NCBI GenBank assembly: GCA_003241055.1
Contig: QFOD01000004.1
Span: forward strand, 1-64,000
Direction of reading: 5' to 3'
DNA from: Roseateles depolymerans
GTDB lineage: Bacteria; Pseudomonadota; Gammaproteobacteria; Burkholderiales; Burkholderiaceae_C
Length of the DNA stretch: 64,000 nucleotides
The notes below the pieces were generated by a model that saw only the letters and a list, made by a program, of their open reading frames with translations, made no database searches and was not told the origin of the DNA. Both the position numbers and the translations under genes were made by a program. Shown here in pieces: positions 50,881-60,553 of this stretch. Within the stretch, counting starts at the first letter, position 1; every line of letters begins with the position of its first letter.

Positions 50881-51693
50881 ATGAATGTGTTGCTTGTCCA
50901 TGGTGCCGACTTCACGAGCGCACCGAGCCGCCGCAAACCCATCACCATCGCCAGCGGCGAGATGCAGGGCCAGGTCGTGCGCCTGCGGGGGCTGCGCGCG
51001 CTGATCGATCTGGCGGCTTTCGAGGCCTGGCTGCGGGAGCCGGGCCCCTGGGTGGCGGGCCTGGACCTGCCTTTCGGCCTGCCGCGCGAGCTGGTCGAGG
51101 CGCTGGGCTGGCCGACCGAGTACCCGGCGCTGATGGCGTATTACGCGGCGCTGAGCCGCGACGAGATCCGTGCGACCTTTGCGGCCTTCTGCGCGGCGCG
51201 CCCGGCCGGGGCGAAGTTCGCTCATCGGGCGGGCGATCTCCCGGCGGGCGCCAGCCCCAGCATGCGCTGGGTGAATCCGCCGGTGGCGTTCATGCTGCAT
51301 GCCGGCGTGCCGCGGCTGATGGCCGCGGGCGTGCAGCTGCCGGGGCTGCATGCGGGGGACCCGGAGCGGGTCGCGTTGGAGGCGTATCCCGGCCTGCTGG
51401 CCCGGGAGCTGATCGGGCGACGCTCGTACAAGAGCGATGCGAAGGCGACCCAGACGCCGGAGCGGCTGATCGCCCGCAAGGACATCGTGGAGGCGCTGGA
51501 GCAGGGCCGCACGAGGCTGGACCTGCGTCTCAAGCTCAGCCACGCGCAGCGCGACGACCTGGTGGCCGACGCCAGCGGCGATCGCCTGGACGCGGTGCTG
51601 GCCATGCTGCAGGCGGCCTGGGGGACGACCCGGCCCCGGTACGGCTGGCCGGCGCAGGTCGACCCGCTGGAGGGCTGGATCCTGAGCGCCTGA
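50881..51693 (+). CDS. DUF429 family protein (predicted RNase H-fold)
   Basis: 270 residues from ATG 50881. The protein opens LLVHGADFTSAPSRRKPITI and has VAGLDLPFGLPRELVEALG, then RVALEAYPGLLARELIGRRS and DLVADASGDRLDAVLAMLQA, matching DUF429, a family with an RNase H-like fold and conserved acidic residues. The biological role is unknown. It diverges from the TPR-GGDEF gene across a 42-bp gap and is followed by a receptor gene after about 140 bp. Confidence 0.8.
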   Translation: MNVLLVHGADFTSAPSRRKPITIASGEMQGQVVRLRGLRALIDLAAFEAWLREPGPWVAGLDLPFGLPRELVEALGWPTEYPALMAYYAALSRDEIRATFAAFCAARPAGAKFAHRAGDLPAGASPSMRWVNPPVAFMLHAGVPRLMAAGVQLPGLHAGDPERVALEAYPGLLARELIGRRSYKSDAKATQTPERLIARKDIVEALEQGRTRLDLRLKLSHAQRDDLVADASGDRLDAVLAMLQAAWGTTRPRYGWPAQVDPLEGWILSA

Positions 51694-51834
51694 GCCCGTT
51701 CAGGGCACGGGTCACGGGGCCGGCGTTGCCCGGATCAGACGTTTCCGCAACGTTGAGGCACCAGGGTGTGCGGCGCGGTTCTTGCTGTCCCAGAATCGCG
51801 CGCTTTTCAACCCAGCTCCTGAGGTGCTGCCACC

Positions 51835-54528
51835 GTGAACACCCCCTTCCGTCCGCCCCTGCTGCTGCCGCTGACTGCGGCCCTGCTGTCGACCTTCGCG
51901 CCCGCGCTGTGGGCTCAGACGGCCTCCGGGGACGGTAGTGCGGGCGAGGGCGGGGACAAGGCGGCGCTGGCCCGCGTGGTGGTCACCGGCTCCAACATCC
52001 GTCGCACCGACTCGGAAACCCCCAGCCCGGTGCAGACGCTCAGCGCGGCCGACATCGCGCGCAGCGGGTACAGCACGCTGGCCGAGGTGCTGCAGCACCT
52101 GTCGGCCAACAACATGGGCTCGCTGGGCCAGGCCACGCCGGGCGCCTTTGGTGCGGGTGGCTCCGGCATCTCGCTGCGCGGCCTCACCGTGGGCGCCACG
52201 CTGGTGCTGATCGACGGCCACCGCATGGCGTCCTACCCGCTGCCGGACGACGCGCAGCGCGACTTCGTGGACATCGCCTCCATCCCGGTGGATGCGATCG
52301 AGCGCGTGGAGGTGCTGAAGGACGGTGCCTCGGCCATCTACGGCTCGGACGCGATGGCCGGTGTGGTCAACGTCATCCTCAAGCGCAGCCAGACCGGCGG
52401 CGCGCTGCAGGCCGAGGTGGGCGGCGCCACCCAGGGCGGCGGCCGCAGCTGGAAGGTCTCGGGCATACGCGGCTTCGGCGACCTGGACCGTGACCGCGTG
52501 GCCGGCTATGTGGCGGTCAGCGCGCGGCGCCAGCAGCCGGTGCTGCTGAGCGACCGCCCGGCCCTGGGGGGCTCGGACTGGACCCGCTACGGCGGTGAAG
52601 ACCTGGGCCTGACCGCCAACCCCGAGCTGCAGGTGTCGCCCCAGACCCGCAACTACAGCGTGCTGGGCAAGGTGACGACGCTGCTGCCGCAGGACTGGAC
52701 GCTGGCGCTGGCCGGCTCGGTGCTGGGCAGCGAGGCCACGCAGGTGGGCCTGCTGAACTGGGTGTCGCCGGAGGGCGGCATCACCACCTTCAACTTCAAC
52801 GCCGCCCATCCCAGCCCCACGCCCACCGCGCTGAACGGCACGAATGTGATGGACCCGGCCACCGGCAGCCCGGTGGACTACGAGTTCAGCGACCTGCCGG
52901 CTCAGCGCTCGCGCACCGCCACGCGCTCCTACCGCTTCGTGGCCGATCTCTCCGGCAGCCTGGGCGCCTGGGACCTGCAGGCCTCGCTGGGCCTGACCCG
53001 CGTGGCCACCGAGCTGCGGCTGATGAACTTCGTGAGCCTGCCGGCGCTGCAGGCGGCGCTGAACAGCGGCCGCTACGTGATAGGCGCCAACAACCCGGCG
53101 TCCGTGCTGGCTTCGCTGACGCCCGAGGGGCGCTCCACGTCCACCAATTCGCTGAACTTCATCTCGCTGCGCGCCAGCCGCGACCTGATGAAGCTGGCCG
53201 GCGGCAACCTGGCGCTGGGCACCGGCGTGGAGTTCAGCAAGCGCTCGCTGGACCAGCACTTCCCGGACGGCTTCGCCAGCGGCGCCCAGGCGAGCAACAT
53301 CTACGCCTTCAGCGTCGGCAAGCAGACCATCTCGGCCGCCTATGCCGAACTGGCCGCACCGCTGACCAAGCAGCTGGAAATCGACGCCGCGGCCCGGGTG
53401 GACCACTACGATACCTATGGCTCGTCGGTCACCCCGAAGCTGGGCGCCAAGTTCGTGCCGCTGCGCGAGCTGACGCTGCGCGGCACCTATGCCGGCGGCT
53501 TCCGCGCGCCCAATCCGGTGGAGATAGGCACCTCGGGGTCCAGCGCCGGCTACCTGCCGCCGCTGCTGGACACCGCGCTGTGCAATCTGGTCAAGCCCGG
53601 CCAGCCCTGCGACATCGGCGTGGGCGGCACCCAGCTGCAACTGCCGGGCAAGAACCTCAAGCCCGAGAAGTCGCGCTCCTACACCGTGGGCCTGGTGTTC
53701 GAGCCCAGCCCGGTGTTCAACCTGTCGCTGGACTACTACGACATCAAGATCCGCGACCAGATCGTGTCCGTGGGCCTGTTCGGCCAGGGCCAGATCGACA
53801 CGCCGGACGCCTACGGCACCAAGCTCTACCGCGTCTACAGCCCGACCACCGCGAACGCAGCGCCCGTCAGCGCAGACGACACCATCCTCTACGGCACCTA
53901 CCCCTTCCTGAACCTGGGCAGCGCCCGCACCAGCGGCGTGGACCTGGACCTGCGCCTCAAGCTGGATGGTGGCGCCTGGGGTCAGTTCTCGCCCCAGCTG
54001 CAGTGGACCCACATGATCCGCTACACGATTGACCGCGGCCCCGGCCAGGTCTATGAGCTGGCCGGCACGCACGGCCCCAGCTTCGTGTCCACCAACACCG
54101 GCACGCCGCGCGACCGCGGGGCGCTGGCGCTGACCTGGAGCCGCGGCCCGGTGGAGCTGACCGGCACGCTGAACTACGTCAGCGGCATGCGGGTGGAAGA
54201 CGCCAGCTACAACCTGCCGGACTGCGCGGCCGCGCTGTCCACGATCTTCCCGAATGGCTTGCCTGGATCTGGGTCAGGTGGCTCGCCGCTGTGCCGAGTG
54301 CCCTCGTTCACCACCTTCAACCTCAGCGGTTCGTGGGCGGTCAGCGAGGCCTTCAGCCTGCGCCTGTCGGTGGCCAACCTGTTCAACCGCGCGGCGCCCA
54401 TAGACGCCTTCGCGTCGGGTTCCACCGGCGGCGGCGTGGCCTCGGGCGGCGCGCACTACAACCCCTCGCTGCACCAGGAGGGCGCCGTGGGCCGCTATGT
54501 GACCGTGGGGGCGAGCTACCGGTTCTGA
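51835..54528 (+). CDS. TonB-dependent outer-membrane receptor
   Basis: 897 residues from a GTG start. A signal peptide ends near ALWAQT. The plug begins ARVVVTGSNIRRTDSETPSP and contains GISLRGLTVGATLVLIDGHR and DAIERVEVLKDGASAIYGSD, the classic TonB receptor plug motifs. The remaining 650 residues are beta-barrel and end in GRYVTVGASYRF, an aromatic C-terminus. It imports an unknown large substrate, driven by TonB. This plug type is common in receptors for sugars, peptides or metal chelates. No ligand-specific neighbour is present. Confidence 0.93.
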   Translation: MNTPFRPPLLLPLTAALLSTFAPALWAQTASGDGSAGEGGDKAALARVVVTGSNIRRTDSETPSPVQTLSAADIARSGYSTLAEVLQHLSANNMGSLGQATPGAFGAGGSGISLRGLTVGATLVLIDGHRMASYPLPDDAQRDFVDIASIPVDAIERVEVLKDGASAIYGSDAMAGVVNVILKRSQTGGALQAEVGGATQGGGRSWKVSGIRGFGDLDRDRVAGYVAVSARRQQPVLLSDRPALGGSDWTRYGGEDLGLTANPELQVSPQTRNYSVLGKVTTLLPQDWTLALAGSVLGSEATQVGLLNWVSPEGGITTFNFNAAHPSPTPTALNGTNVMDPATGSPVDYEFSDLPAQRSRTATRSYRFVADLSGSLGAWDLQASLGLTRVATELRLMNFVSLPALQAALNSGRYVIGANNPASVLASLTPEGRSTSTNSLNFISLRASRDLMKLAGGNLALGTGVEFSKRSLDQHFPDGFASGAQASNIYAFSVGKQTISAAYAELAAPLTKQLEIDAAARVDHYDTYGSSVTPKLGAKFVPLRELTLRGTYAGGFRAPNPVEIGTSGSSAGYLPPLLDTALCNLVKPGQPCDIGVGGTQLQLPGKNLKPEKSRSYTVGLVFEPSPVFNLSLDYYDIKIRDQIVSVGLFGQGQIDTPDAYGTKLYRVYSPTTANAAPVSADDTILYGTYPFLNLGSARTSGVDLDLRLKLDGGAWGQFSPQLQWTHMIRYTIDRGPGQVYELAGTHGPSFVSTNTGTPRDRGALALTWSRGPVELTGTLNYVSGMRVEDASYNLPDCAAALSTIFPNGLPGSGSGGSPLCRVPSFTTFNLSGSWAVSEAFSLRLSVANLFNRAAPIDAFASGSTGGGVASGGAHYNPSLHQEGAVGRYVTVGASYRF

Positions 54529-54553
54529 GGCGGCGCCCGGTGCCTGTGGCGGC

Positions 54554-55354
54554 TCAGGCCGCCGCGCGCACCGCGACGCCGGGGCTGACGAAGCGGCAGT
54601 CGCCGCCCTCGAACACGCGCACCTCGCCGGCCTCGAAGGCCTGCCAGGGTTCGGCGTGGGTCAGCGGCTCGGTGGCAACCAGCACCATGCGGTCCTGCGG
54701 GCCGTTGAGGGTGTCCAGGTCCAGGCTGAGGTCGCCGTCGCGCAGGCTCACATGACCGAAGGGCGGGCGGCGCAGCAGCCAGTGCAGGCGGGTGGATGCA
54801 TGGGCCAGCAGCGCGCGGCCATCGGTCAGCAGCAGGTTGAAGCGGCCGTGCTCGGCGATCTCGTGCAGCCAGGGCGTCAGCGTCTCGGCCAGCAGATTCC
54901 AGTCGGGCAGTTCGTCGCCGAAGCGCTGCTGCAGGCGCTGCAGCAGCCAGCAGAAGGCACGTTCGCTGTCGGTCTGGCCGGCGGGCTGGAAGCGGCCGTC
55001 CAGCAACGGGTGGAAGTCCTTCAGGTCACCGTTGTGGGCGAACACCCAGCTGCGGCCGGCCCATTCGCGGCGAAAGGGATGGCAGTTCTGCACCGCGCGC
55101 ACGCCCTGGGTGGCCTTGCGCACATGGGCGACGATGTTGCGCGCCGCGATCGCGTGCTGGCCGTAGTGGCGGGCCAGCTCGGAGTGGGCGGCGGGGCTGT
55201 CCTCGACCACCACCTCACAGCGCTCGCCGTCGTGGAAGGCGACGCCCCAGCCGTCCACATGGTCGGCGGTGCGCCCCCCTCGCGCCGCAAAGCCCTTCAG
55301 CGAGAAGGTGGCTGCGGCCGGCAGTTGGCTGTTGAGTGCAAAAAGCTCGCACAT
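54554..55354 (-). CDS. Class II glutamine amidotransferase (YafJ-like)
   Basis: 266 residues. The catalytic Cys is residue 2 (MCELFALNSQLP), as required for the Ntn-hydrolase nucleophile after Met removal. Further motifs are GGRTADHVDGWGVAFHDGE, NIVAHVRKATQGVRAVQNCH and SWVFAHNGDLKDFHPLLDG, then LLLTDGRALLAHASTRLHWL. It releases ammonia from glutamine, or acts on a gamma-glutamyl compound. The physiological substrate of this stand-alone group is uncertain. It is convergent with the TonB receptor gene. Confidence 0.88.
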   Translation of the reverse strand: MCELFALNSQLPAAATFSLKGFAARGGRTADHVDGWGVAFHDGERCEVVVEDSPAAHSELARHYGQHAIAARNIVAHVRKATQGVRAVQNCHPFRREWAGRSWVFAHNGDLKDFHPLLDGRFQPAGQTDSERAFCWLLQRLQQRFGDELPDWNLLAETLTPWLHEIAEHGRFNLLLTDGRALLAHASTRLHWLLRRPPFGHVSLRDGDLSLDLDTLNGPQDRMVLVATEPLTHAEPWQAFEAGEVRVFEGGDCRFVSPGVAVRAAA

Positions 55355-55529
55355 GATGGACGGGTGGTCGGTTGCGACAGTTTGATGAACGTCGCCAGTC
55401 TGTCCGGGGATGACAGCAATTCCAACAAATCTTCCGTCATGAGCTCATGCACTGCGGCCAGGGTGCAACGCCCGAGCGTGGCATCGATCACGCCAGGCGG
55501 CCTGGGTTCGCGGCCAGTGAAGCCCGGCT

Positions 55530-55551
55530 TGCCGGCCTGAGCAGGCCGGCA
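55530..55551. repeat. Perfect inverted repeat downstream of arginase
   Basis: TGCCGGCCTG and its complement CAGGCCGGCA are separated by two bases. The hairpin lies just past the rocF stop. There is no T-tract on the rocF strand, so it may stabilise the mRNA end without being an intrinsic terminator. Confidence 0.5.
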
Positions 55552-55555
55552 GGTC

Positions 55556-56476
55556 TCACTTGCGCATCAGCGTGCTCTTGCCGAACAGCGACTCGATCAG
55601 ATCCACGGCCACCAGCGCGGTCTTGTTTTTCTCATCCAGCGCGGGGTTGAGCTCGACCAGATCCAGCGAGGCCATGCGGCCGGTGTCGGCAATCATCTCC
55701 ATGCACAGGTGAGCTTCGCGGTAGGTGGGGCCGCCGGGCACGGTGGTGCCCACGCCAGGCGCCATCACCGGGTCCAGGAAGTCGACGTCGAAGCTCACGT
55801 GCAGGTGGGTGTTGTCGTCGAGCGTGGCCAGCGCCAGCTCCATGGTGTGGCGCATGCCCATCTCGTCGATGTAGCGCATGTCGAACACCTCGAGATCCTG
55901 CTCGTGCACGAAGCGGCGTTCGCCCTCGTCGACGCTGCGGATGCCGATCTGGCGCACCCACTTCGGGCTGATGGCCGGCACCTGGCCGCCGATCTCGATC
56001 AGCGCCTGCGGCCCGAAACCGCACAGGCAGGCCACGGGCATGCCGTGGATGTTGCCGCTGGGGGTGAGCTCGCTGGTGTTGAAGTCGGCATGGGCGTCCA
56101 GCCACAGCACGCGCAGCTTCTTGCCCGTGTCGCGGCAGTGTCGGGCCACGGCGCTGATGGAGCCCAGGCCCAGGCAGTGGTCGCCGCCCAGCAGTATGGG
56201 CATGCGGCCGGTCTTGAGCTCGGCGTAGATGGCGTCATGCACGGTGCGGTTCCAGGCCACGACCTCGTCGAGATGTCGATAGCCGTTCACCGGCGGCAGC
56301 CAGGGGTTGGCGGGGCCGCTGAGGTTGCCGCGGTCGACGACGTCGACGCCGCGCGCACGCAGGGCCTCGGCCAGGCCGGCCACGCGCATGGCTTCCGGGC
56401 CCATGCTGGCCCCGCGGGCACCGGCGCCGATGTCGGTGGGGGCGCCAATCAGGGAGACATTGCGGAGCTTGGTCAT
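55556..56476 (-). CDS. rocF: Arginase
   Basis: 306 residues, the normal arginase length. Manganese-binding motifs are complete: LLGGDHCLGLGSISA, LWLDAHADFNTSELTPSGNI (DAHAD), and VSFDVDFLDPVMAPGVGTTV, with SLDLVELNPALDEKNKTA. It splits arginine into ornithine and urea. Overlap with the LOG-family gene is 4 bp, so the two are co-translated. A perfect 10-bp inverted repeat lies just downstream (55530-55551) without a T-tract on this strand. Confidence 0.95.
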   Translation of the reverse strand: MTKLRNVSLIGAPTDIGAGARGASMGPEAMRVAGLAEALRARGVDVVDRGNLSGPANPWLPPVNGYRHLDEVVAWNRTVHDAIYAELKTGRMPILLGGDHCLGLGSISAVARHCRDTGKKLRVLWLDAHADFNTSELTPSGNIHGMPVACLCGFGPQALIEIGGQVPAISPKWVRQIGIRSVDEGERRFVHEQDLEVFDMRYIDEMGMRHTMELALATLDDNTHLHVSFDVDFLDPVMAPGVGTTVPGGPTYREAHLCMEMIADTGRMASLDLVELNPALDEKNKTALVAVDLIESLFGKSTLMRK

Positions 56477-57351
56477 AGCGTCGGGGAAGTGGCGAGTTCG
56501 TATTCGGCCTCGAGCAGGTGCCAGGCCTCTTCGGCGGTCTCGACGTAGCGGAACAGCTGCACGTCGGCCGGGTTGATCATGCCGGTGTCGATCAGCAGGT
56601 CGAAGTTGATGAGCCGGCTCCAGAACTCGCGTCCGAACAGCAGGATGGGGCGGCGCCGGCTCTTGCCGGTCTGGATCAGCGTCAGCGTTTCGAACAGCTC
56701 ATCGAGCGTGCCGAAGCCGCCGGGGAAGCACACCAGCGCGACCGAGCGCATCAGGAAGTGCATCTTGCGCAGCGCGAAATAGTGGAAGCGGAAGCACAGC
56801 TCGGGCGTGATGAACGGGTTGGGCTGCTGCTCGTGGGGCAGCACGATGTTGAGGCCTATGCTCTTGCCGCCCGCCTCGAAGGCGCCGCGGTTGCCGGCCT
56901 CCATGATGCCGGGGCCACCGCCCGTGGCGACGTACACGGGCACGCCGCGCGTGCCGCAGCCATCGGTGATGAGCTGGCCCAGCCGGCGCGCTTCCTCGTA
57001 GTAGCGGCTCATGTCCAGCTGCATGCGGGCGCGGCGTATGGTGGTGGGGTCGCCACCGTCTTCGGCCACGGCCAGGCGCTGCTCGGCCACCTCGCGCGGC
57101 AGCACGCGGGCGCTGCCGAAGATCACCACCGTGTTGCGCACGCCGTGCTCGTTGAGCAGCATCTCGGGTTTGAGCAGTTCCAGCTGCATGCGCACCGGGC
57201 GCAGCTCGTCGCGCAGCAGGAAGGCCTCGTCCTTGAAGGCCAGCTCGTAGGCGCTGCCCGGGCCGTCGAAGCGTGGGTGGGCGGGCAGGGCCTCGCATTC
57301 GTCCCGGGCGGAGGGGAAGTTGCGGGCGGTCAGGTCGTCGCGTCGATTCAT
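56473..57351 (-). CDS. LOG-family (TIGR00730-like) Rossmann-fold protein
   Basis: 292 residues. The family motif PGGFGTLDELFETLTLIQTG and the preceding VATGGGPGIMEAGNRGAFEA are both present. LOG proteins are nucleotide 5'-monophosphate hydrolases in characterised members, previously mislabelled lysine decarboxylases. This is the longer bacterial type with an N-terminal extension of about 80 residues (DDLTARNFPSARDECEALPA). It is the first gene of a two-gene unit with rocF; how these relate is not clear. Confidence 0.88.
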   Translation of the reverse strand: MNRRDDLTARNFPSARDECEALPAHPRFDGPGSAYELAFKDEAFLLRDELRPVRMQLELLKPEMLLNEHGVRNTVVIFGSARVLPREVAEQRLAVAEDGGDPTTIRRARMQLDMSRYYEEARRLGQLITDGCGTRGVPVYVATGGGPGIMEAGNRGAFEAGGKSIGLNIVLPHEQQPNPFITPELCFRFHYFALRKMHFLMRSVALVCFPGGFGTLDELFETLTLIQTGKSRRRPILLFGREFWSRLINFDLLIDTGMINPADVQLFRYVETAEEAWHLLEAEYELATSPTL

Positions 57352-57395
57352 GGCAGGCGGTCAGGGACGGGCCTGGATTGTGCGCCGGGCCCGGC

Positions 57396-58364
57396 TCAAA
57401 GGCTGACGAAGCGGTTTCGGCCTTCGGACTTGGCGGTGTAGAGCGCCTCGTCGGCCCGCGCGAGCAGGTCGTGCGCGCTGGTCGAGGCATCGGGCACCAG
57501 CGTGGTGACCCCGCCGGACAGGGTGATGTGCAGCGCGGCGCCGGAGTCCGGATGCGGCAGGGCCTGCGTTTCGAACACGCGCGAGATGGTGCGTGCCAGC
57601 GTCTGTGCACCCGAGCGCGGCGTGTCCGGCAGCACCAGCGCGAACTCCTCGCCGCCATAGCGGGCCACGGCATCGCTGGGGCGCCGCGCCAGCTGCATGA
57701 GCAGGGCGGCCACGTGGCGCAGGCAATCGTCGCCGGCCTGGTGGCCCAGGGCGTCGTTGTAGCGCTTGAAATGGTCCACGTCGCACAGCATCAGGGACAG
57801 CGGCGTCTGGTTGCGGCGGCCGTGGTCGATGGCGGTCTGCAGCGCTTCGTCCAGCCCGCGGCGGTTGAGCAGGCCGGTGAGCCCGTCCAGCCGCGCCTGC
57901 CGTTGCAGTTCGGCATTCGCCTGCTGGAGTTCGGCCGACACCTCGACCAGTTGGTCGCGCATGGCGCGCAGGCGCTGCATCGCATGCAGCTTGGCTTCCA
58001 GCACCACGGGGTGCAGCGGCTTGGCGAGGTAGTCGTCGCCGCCCGCAGCGATGCCCTCGGCGACGTTGGTCACGTCGGTCAGTGCGGACAGGAAGATGAT
58101 GGGCGTCCAGTCGCCCTGCTCGAGCTCGCGAACCTTGCGGGCGAACCAGTAGCCGTCGGGCTCGGGCATGTCCACGTCGCTGAGGATGAGCTCGGGGCGA
58201 TGCCGTTCGAACAGCTCCAGCGCCCAGCGCGCGTCACCGGCTTCGATGACCTGGTGGCCCAGACGGTCCAGCTGATAGGCCAGCGAGCCCCGCACGGCCT
58301 CGTCGTCGTCCAGCACCAGCACACGCAGGGGAGTCAGATAGTCGATACAGGGCAGGACGGTCAT
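57396..58364 (-). CDS. Response regulator diguanylate cyclase (REC-GGDEF)
   Basis: 322 residues. The receiver domain has the acidic pocket D19-D20, the phosphoacceptor D63 in LILSDVDMPEPDG, and the switch/Lys region FLSALTD and YLAKPLHPVV. A short linker helix leads to the GGDEF domain: DGLTGLLNRRGLDEALQTAI, LCDVDHFKRYNDALGHQAGD and YGGEEFALVLP. The inhibitory RxxD (RPSD) sits five residues before GGEEF. It makes c-di-GMP when phosphorylated, PleD/WspR style. A partner kinase is not visible; the truncated sensor at the right edge is only one possibility. Confidence 0.93.
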   Translation of the reverse strand: MTVLPCIDYLTPLRVLVLDDDEAVRGSLAYQLDRLGHQVIEAGDARWALELFERHRPELILSDVDMPEPDGYWFARKVRELEQGDWTPIIFLSALTDVTNVAEGIAAGGDDYLAKPLHPVVLEAKLHAMQRLRAMRDQLVEVSAELQQANAELQRQARLDGLTGLLNRRGLDEALQTAIDHGRRNQTPLSLMLCDVDHFKRYNDALGHQAGDDCLRHVAALLMQLARRPSDAVARYGGEEFALVLPDTPRSGAQTLARTISRVFETQALPHPDSGAALHITLSGGVTTLVPDASTSAHDLLARADEALYTAKSEGRNRFVSL

Positions 58365-58385
58365 ACAGCAGAGGTCTCCGCGCGA

Positions 58386-59144
58386 TTATCGCGGCAGCAC
58401 GCCCCCGCAGATTTCGCAATCCGGATCGCGCAGCATCTCGATTTCCGTCCACTGCATGCGGCGCGCATCCAGCATCAGCAAGCGGCCCTTCAGGGGCTCG
58501 CCGATGCCGGCCAGCAGCTTCAGCGCCTCGGCGGCCTGCATGGAGCCGATGATGCCCACCAGCGGAGCGAACACGCCCATGGTGGCGCAGGCCACCTCCT
58601 CGAAGGCGGCGTCCGGCGGGAACAGGCAGGCATAGCACGGGTGCTCGCTGCCGCGCGGGTCGTAGACGCCGAGCTGACCATCGAAGCCTATGGCCGCGCC
58701 CGACACCAGCGGCCGGCCGTGCCGCACGCAGGCGCGGTTCACGGCATGGCGGGTGGCGAAGTTGTCGCTGCAGTCGATGACGACATCGGCGCTGGCCACC
58801 TCCTGCTCCAGCAATTCGGCATCGGCCCGCTGGGGCAGGGCGCGCACGTCGATGCCCGGGTTCAGCGCCCGCATGCGTTCGGCGGCGGAGTCCACCTTGA
58901 GTCGCTCCAGGCCGGCCATGTCGTGGGCGATCTGGCGCTGCAGGTTGGTCAGCGACACCGTGTCATGGTCCACCAGCGTGATCTGCCCCACGCCGGCCGA
59001 TGCCAGGTACAGCGCCACCGGCGAGCCCAGGCCGCCTGCGCCTATCACCAGTGCCCGGCCCTCCAGCAGGCGCTGCTGGCCTTCGATGCCGATCTCGTCG
59101 AGCAGCAGGTGGCGGGAATAGCGGAGCAGGTCGTCGTCGGTCAT
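58386..59144 (-). CDS. moeB: Molybdopterin-synthase adenylyltransferase MoeB / ThiF family
   Basis: 252 residues from ATG 59144; the open frame further upstream is not supported. RYSRHLLLDEIGIEGQQRLL opens the family fold. The nucleotide motif is VIGAGGLGSPVALYLASAGV, with DHDTVSLTNLQRQIAH, and two zinc-binding CxxC pairs (CYAC and CEIC). It activates the C-terminal Gly-Gly of MoaD or ThiS by adenylation. MoeB is most likely by length and the C-terminal zinc pairs, but ThiF is not excluded. Divergent from the MFS gene. Confidence 0.88.
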   Translation of the reverse strand: MTDDDLLRYSRHLLLDEIGIEGQQRLLEGRALVIGAGGLGSPVALYLASAGVGQITLVDHDTVSLTNLQRQIAHDMAGLERLKVDSAAERMRALNPGIDVRALPQRADAELLEQEVASADVVIDCSDNFATRHAVNRACVRHGRPLVSGAAIGFDGQLGVYDPRGSEHPCYACLFPPDAAFEEVACATMGVFAPLVGIIGSMQAAEALKLLAGIGEPLKGRLLMLDARRMQWTEIEMLRDPDCEICGGVLPR

Positions 59145-59307
59145 GGGCTCAGGATTGTGCGTCGGGCCACAAGGGGCCGGCCGCAGGGCGCCGTTGGAAA
59201 ATGGCAAGGCCTGGCCCATCCGGCGCCGCGGCAGCATGGAGCGTATGGCAGTCCCGCGCGCCCTGCGTCTGGCAGGGTTGTGCGCGGCTGGGCACACTGC
59301 CGCTCCC

Positions 59308-60489
59308 ATGAAATCGTCTGCTGCCCCTACTCCTGCTCCTGCCCCCGCGCTCGGCACGGCCCTGACCGTGCTGCTGGCCACGGCCACCGGCCTCGCCGTC
59401 GCCTCCATCTATTACGTGCAACCGCTGCTGGGGCTGCTGGCCGAGCAGTTCCAGGTGGGCAGTGCCACCATCGGCCTGCTGCCGACACTGACACAGCTGG
59501 GCTATGGCGCGGCCATCCTGCTGCTGTCGCCCCTGGGTGACCGCTTCGATCGCCGCCGCATCATTGCGTGCAAGGCGCTCGCGCTGGTGGCGGCCCTGGC
59601 GTTGGCGGCGCTGGCGCCCAGCTTCGCCGGCCTGTGCGTGGCCAGCGTGGCCATAGGCCTGACGGCCACGCTGGCGCAGGATCTCGTTCCGGCCGCCGCC
59701 ACGCTGGCGCCCGAGGCCGAGCGGGGGCGGCGTGTGGGCCAGGTCATGACTGGGCTGCTGCTGGGCATCCTGCTGTCGCGTGTCGCGGCAGGTTCGGTCG
59801 CGGCGCTGGTGGGCTGGCGTGCGGTGTACGGGGCCGCGGCCGTGGCTGTGGCGGTGCTCACACCGCTGTTGTGGCGCCGGTTGCCGGCTTTCGTTCCAGC
59901 GACCCAGGCCAGCTACGGCTCGCTGCTGGCATCGATGGCGCACCTGTGGCGACAGCACCCGGCGCTGCGGCGGGCGGCCCTGGCCCAGGGCCTGCTGAGC
60001 GTGGCCTTCAGCGCGTTCTGGTCGACGCTGGCCCTGGTGCTGGCAGGGCCGGAGTTCGGCCAGGGCAGCGCGGTGGCCGGCGCCTTCGGCCTGGCCGGTG
60101 CGGCGGGTGCGCTGGCCGCGCCGCTGGCCGGTGGCCTGGCCGACCGGCGCGGGCCACAGGCGGTCATCCGGGTGAGCGCGCTGCTGGTGTTCCTCGCGTT
60201 TGCGGTGCAGACGGTGATGCCGGCTTCGCTGCCTCTGCTCGTGGGGGTGGCGGTGGTGTTCGATCTGGGCGTGCAGGCCGCGCTGGTGTCGCACCAGAGC
60301 GTGATCTACAGCCTGGATCCGGCCTCCCGCAGCCGGCTCAATGCGGTGCTGGTGAGCTGCATGTTCCTGGGCATGGCCAGCGGCGCCGCGCTCGGGTCCA
60401 GCCTGCTGGCCCATCTGGGCTGGCGTGCGGTGCCGGCGCTGGGCGCCGTGGCTGCGCTGCTGGCGCTGGTGATTGCTCGCAGGCGCTGA
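59308..60489 (+). CDS. MFS transporter
   Basis: 393 residues from ATG 59308; an earlier in-frame ATG (59236) would add a basic leader unlike the family. Twelve membrane segments are predicted. The inter-helix 2-3 loop reads SPLGDRFDRRRIIACKALAL, the MFS signature, and IYYVQPLLGLLAEQFQVGSA precedes it. The protein resembles DHA-type drug-efflux or sugar-efflux transporters; substrate is unknown. It converges with the protease gene over a strong hairpin. Confidence 0.87.
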   Translation: MKSSAAPTPAPAPALGTALTVLLATATGLAVASIYYVQPLLGLLAEQFQVGSATIGLLPTLTQLGYGAAILLLSPLGDRFDRRRIIACKALALVAALALAALAPSFAGLCVASVAIGLTATLAQDLVPAAATLAPEAERGRRVGQVMTGLLLGILLSRVAAGSVAALVGWRAVYGAAAVAVAVLTPLLWRRLPAFVPATQASYGSLLASMAHLWRQHPALRRAALAQGLLSVAFSAFWSTLALVLAGPEFGQGSAVAGAFGLAGAAGALAAPLAGGLADRRGPQAVIRVSALLVFLAFAVQTVMPASLPLLVGVAVVFDLGVQAALVSHQSVIYSLDPASRSRLNAVLVSCMFLGMASGAALGSSLLAHLGWRAVPALGAVAALLALVIARRR

Positions 60490-60508
60490 GCGGTCGCCGA
60501 TCCCATGA

Positions 60509-60534
60509 GAAAGGCCGCCCGCAGGCGGCCTTTC
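60509..60534. terminator. Bidirectional terminator between MFS and S41 protease genes
   Basis: An 11-bp perfect stem (GAAAGGCCGCC with GGCGGCCTTTC) with a CGCA loop lies between two convergent genes. The stem starts with A-rich and ends with T-rich bases, so it can terminate in both directions. Confidence 0.75.
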
Positions 60535-60553
60535 GTGGGTCGAGCCCAGGGGC

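Noticed and set aside
55297..55491. 64-codon minus-strand frame upstream of the glutamine amidotransferase
   Set aside because: It overlaps the amidotransferase start in another frame and has no ribosome site or recognisable product.
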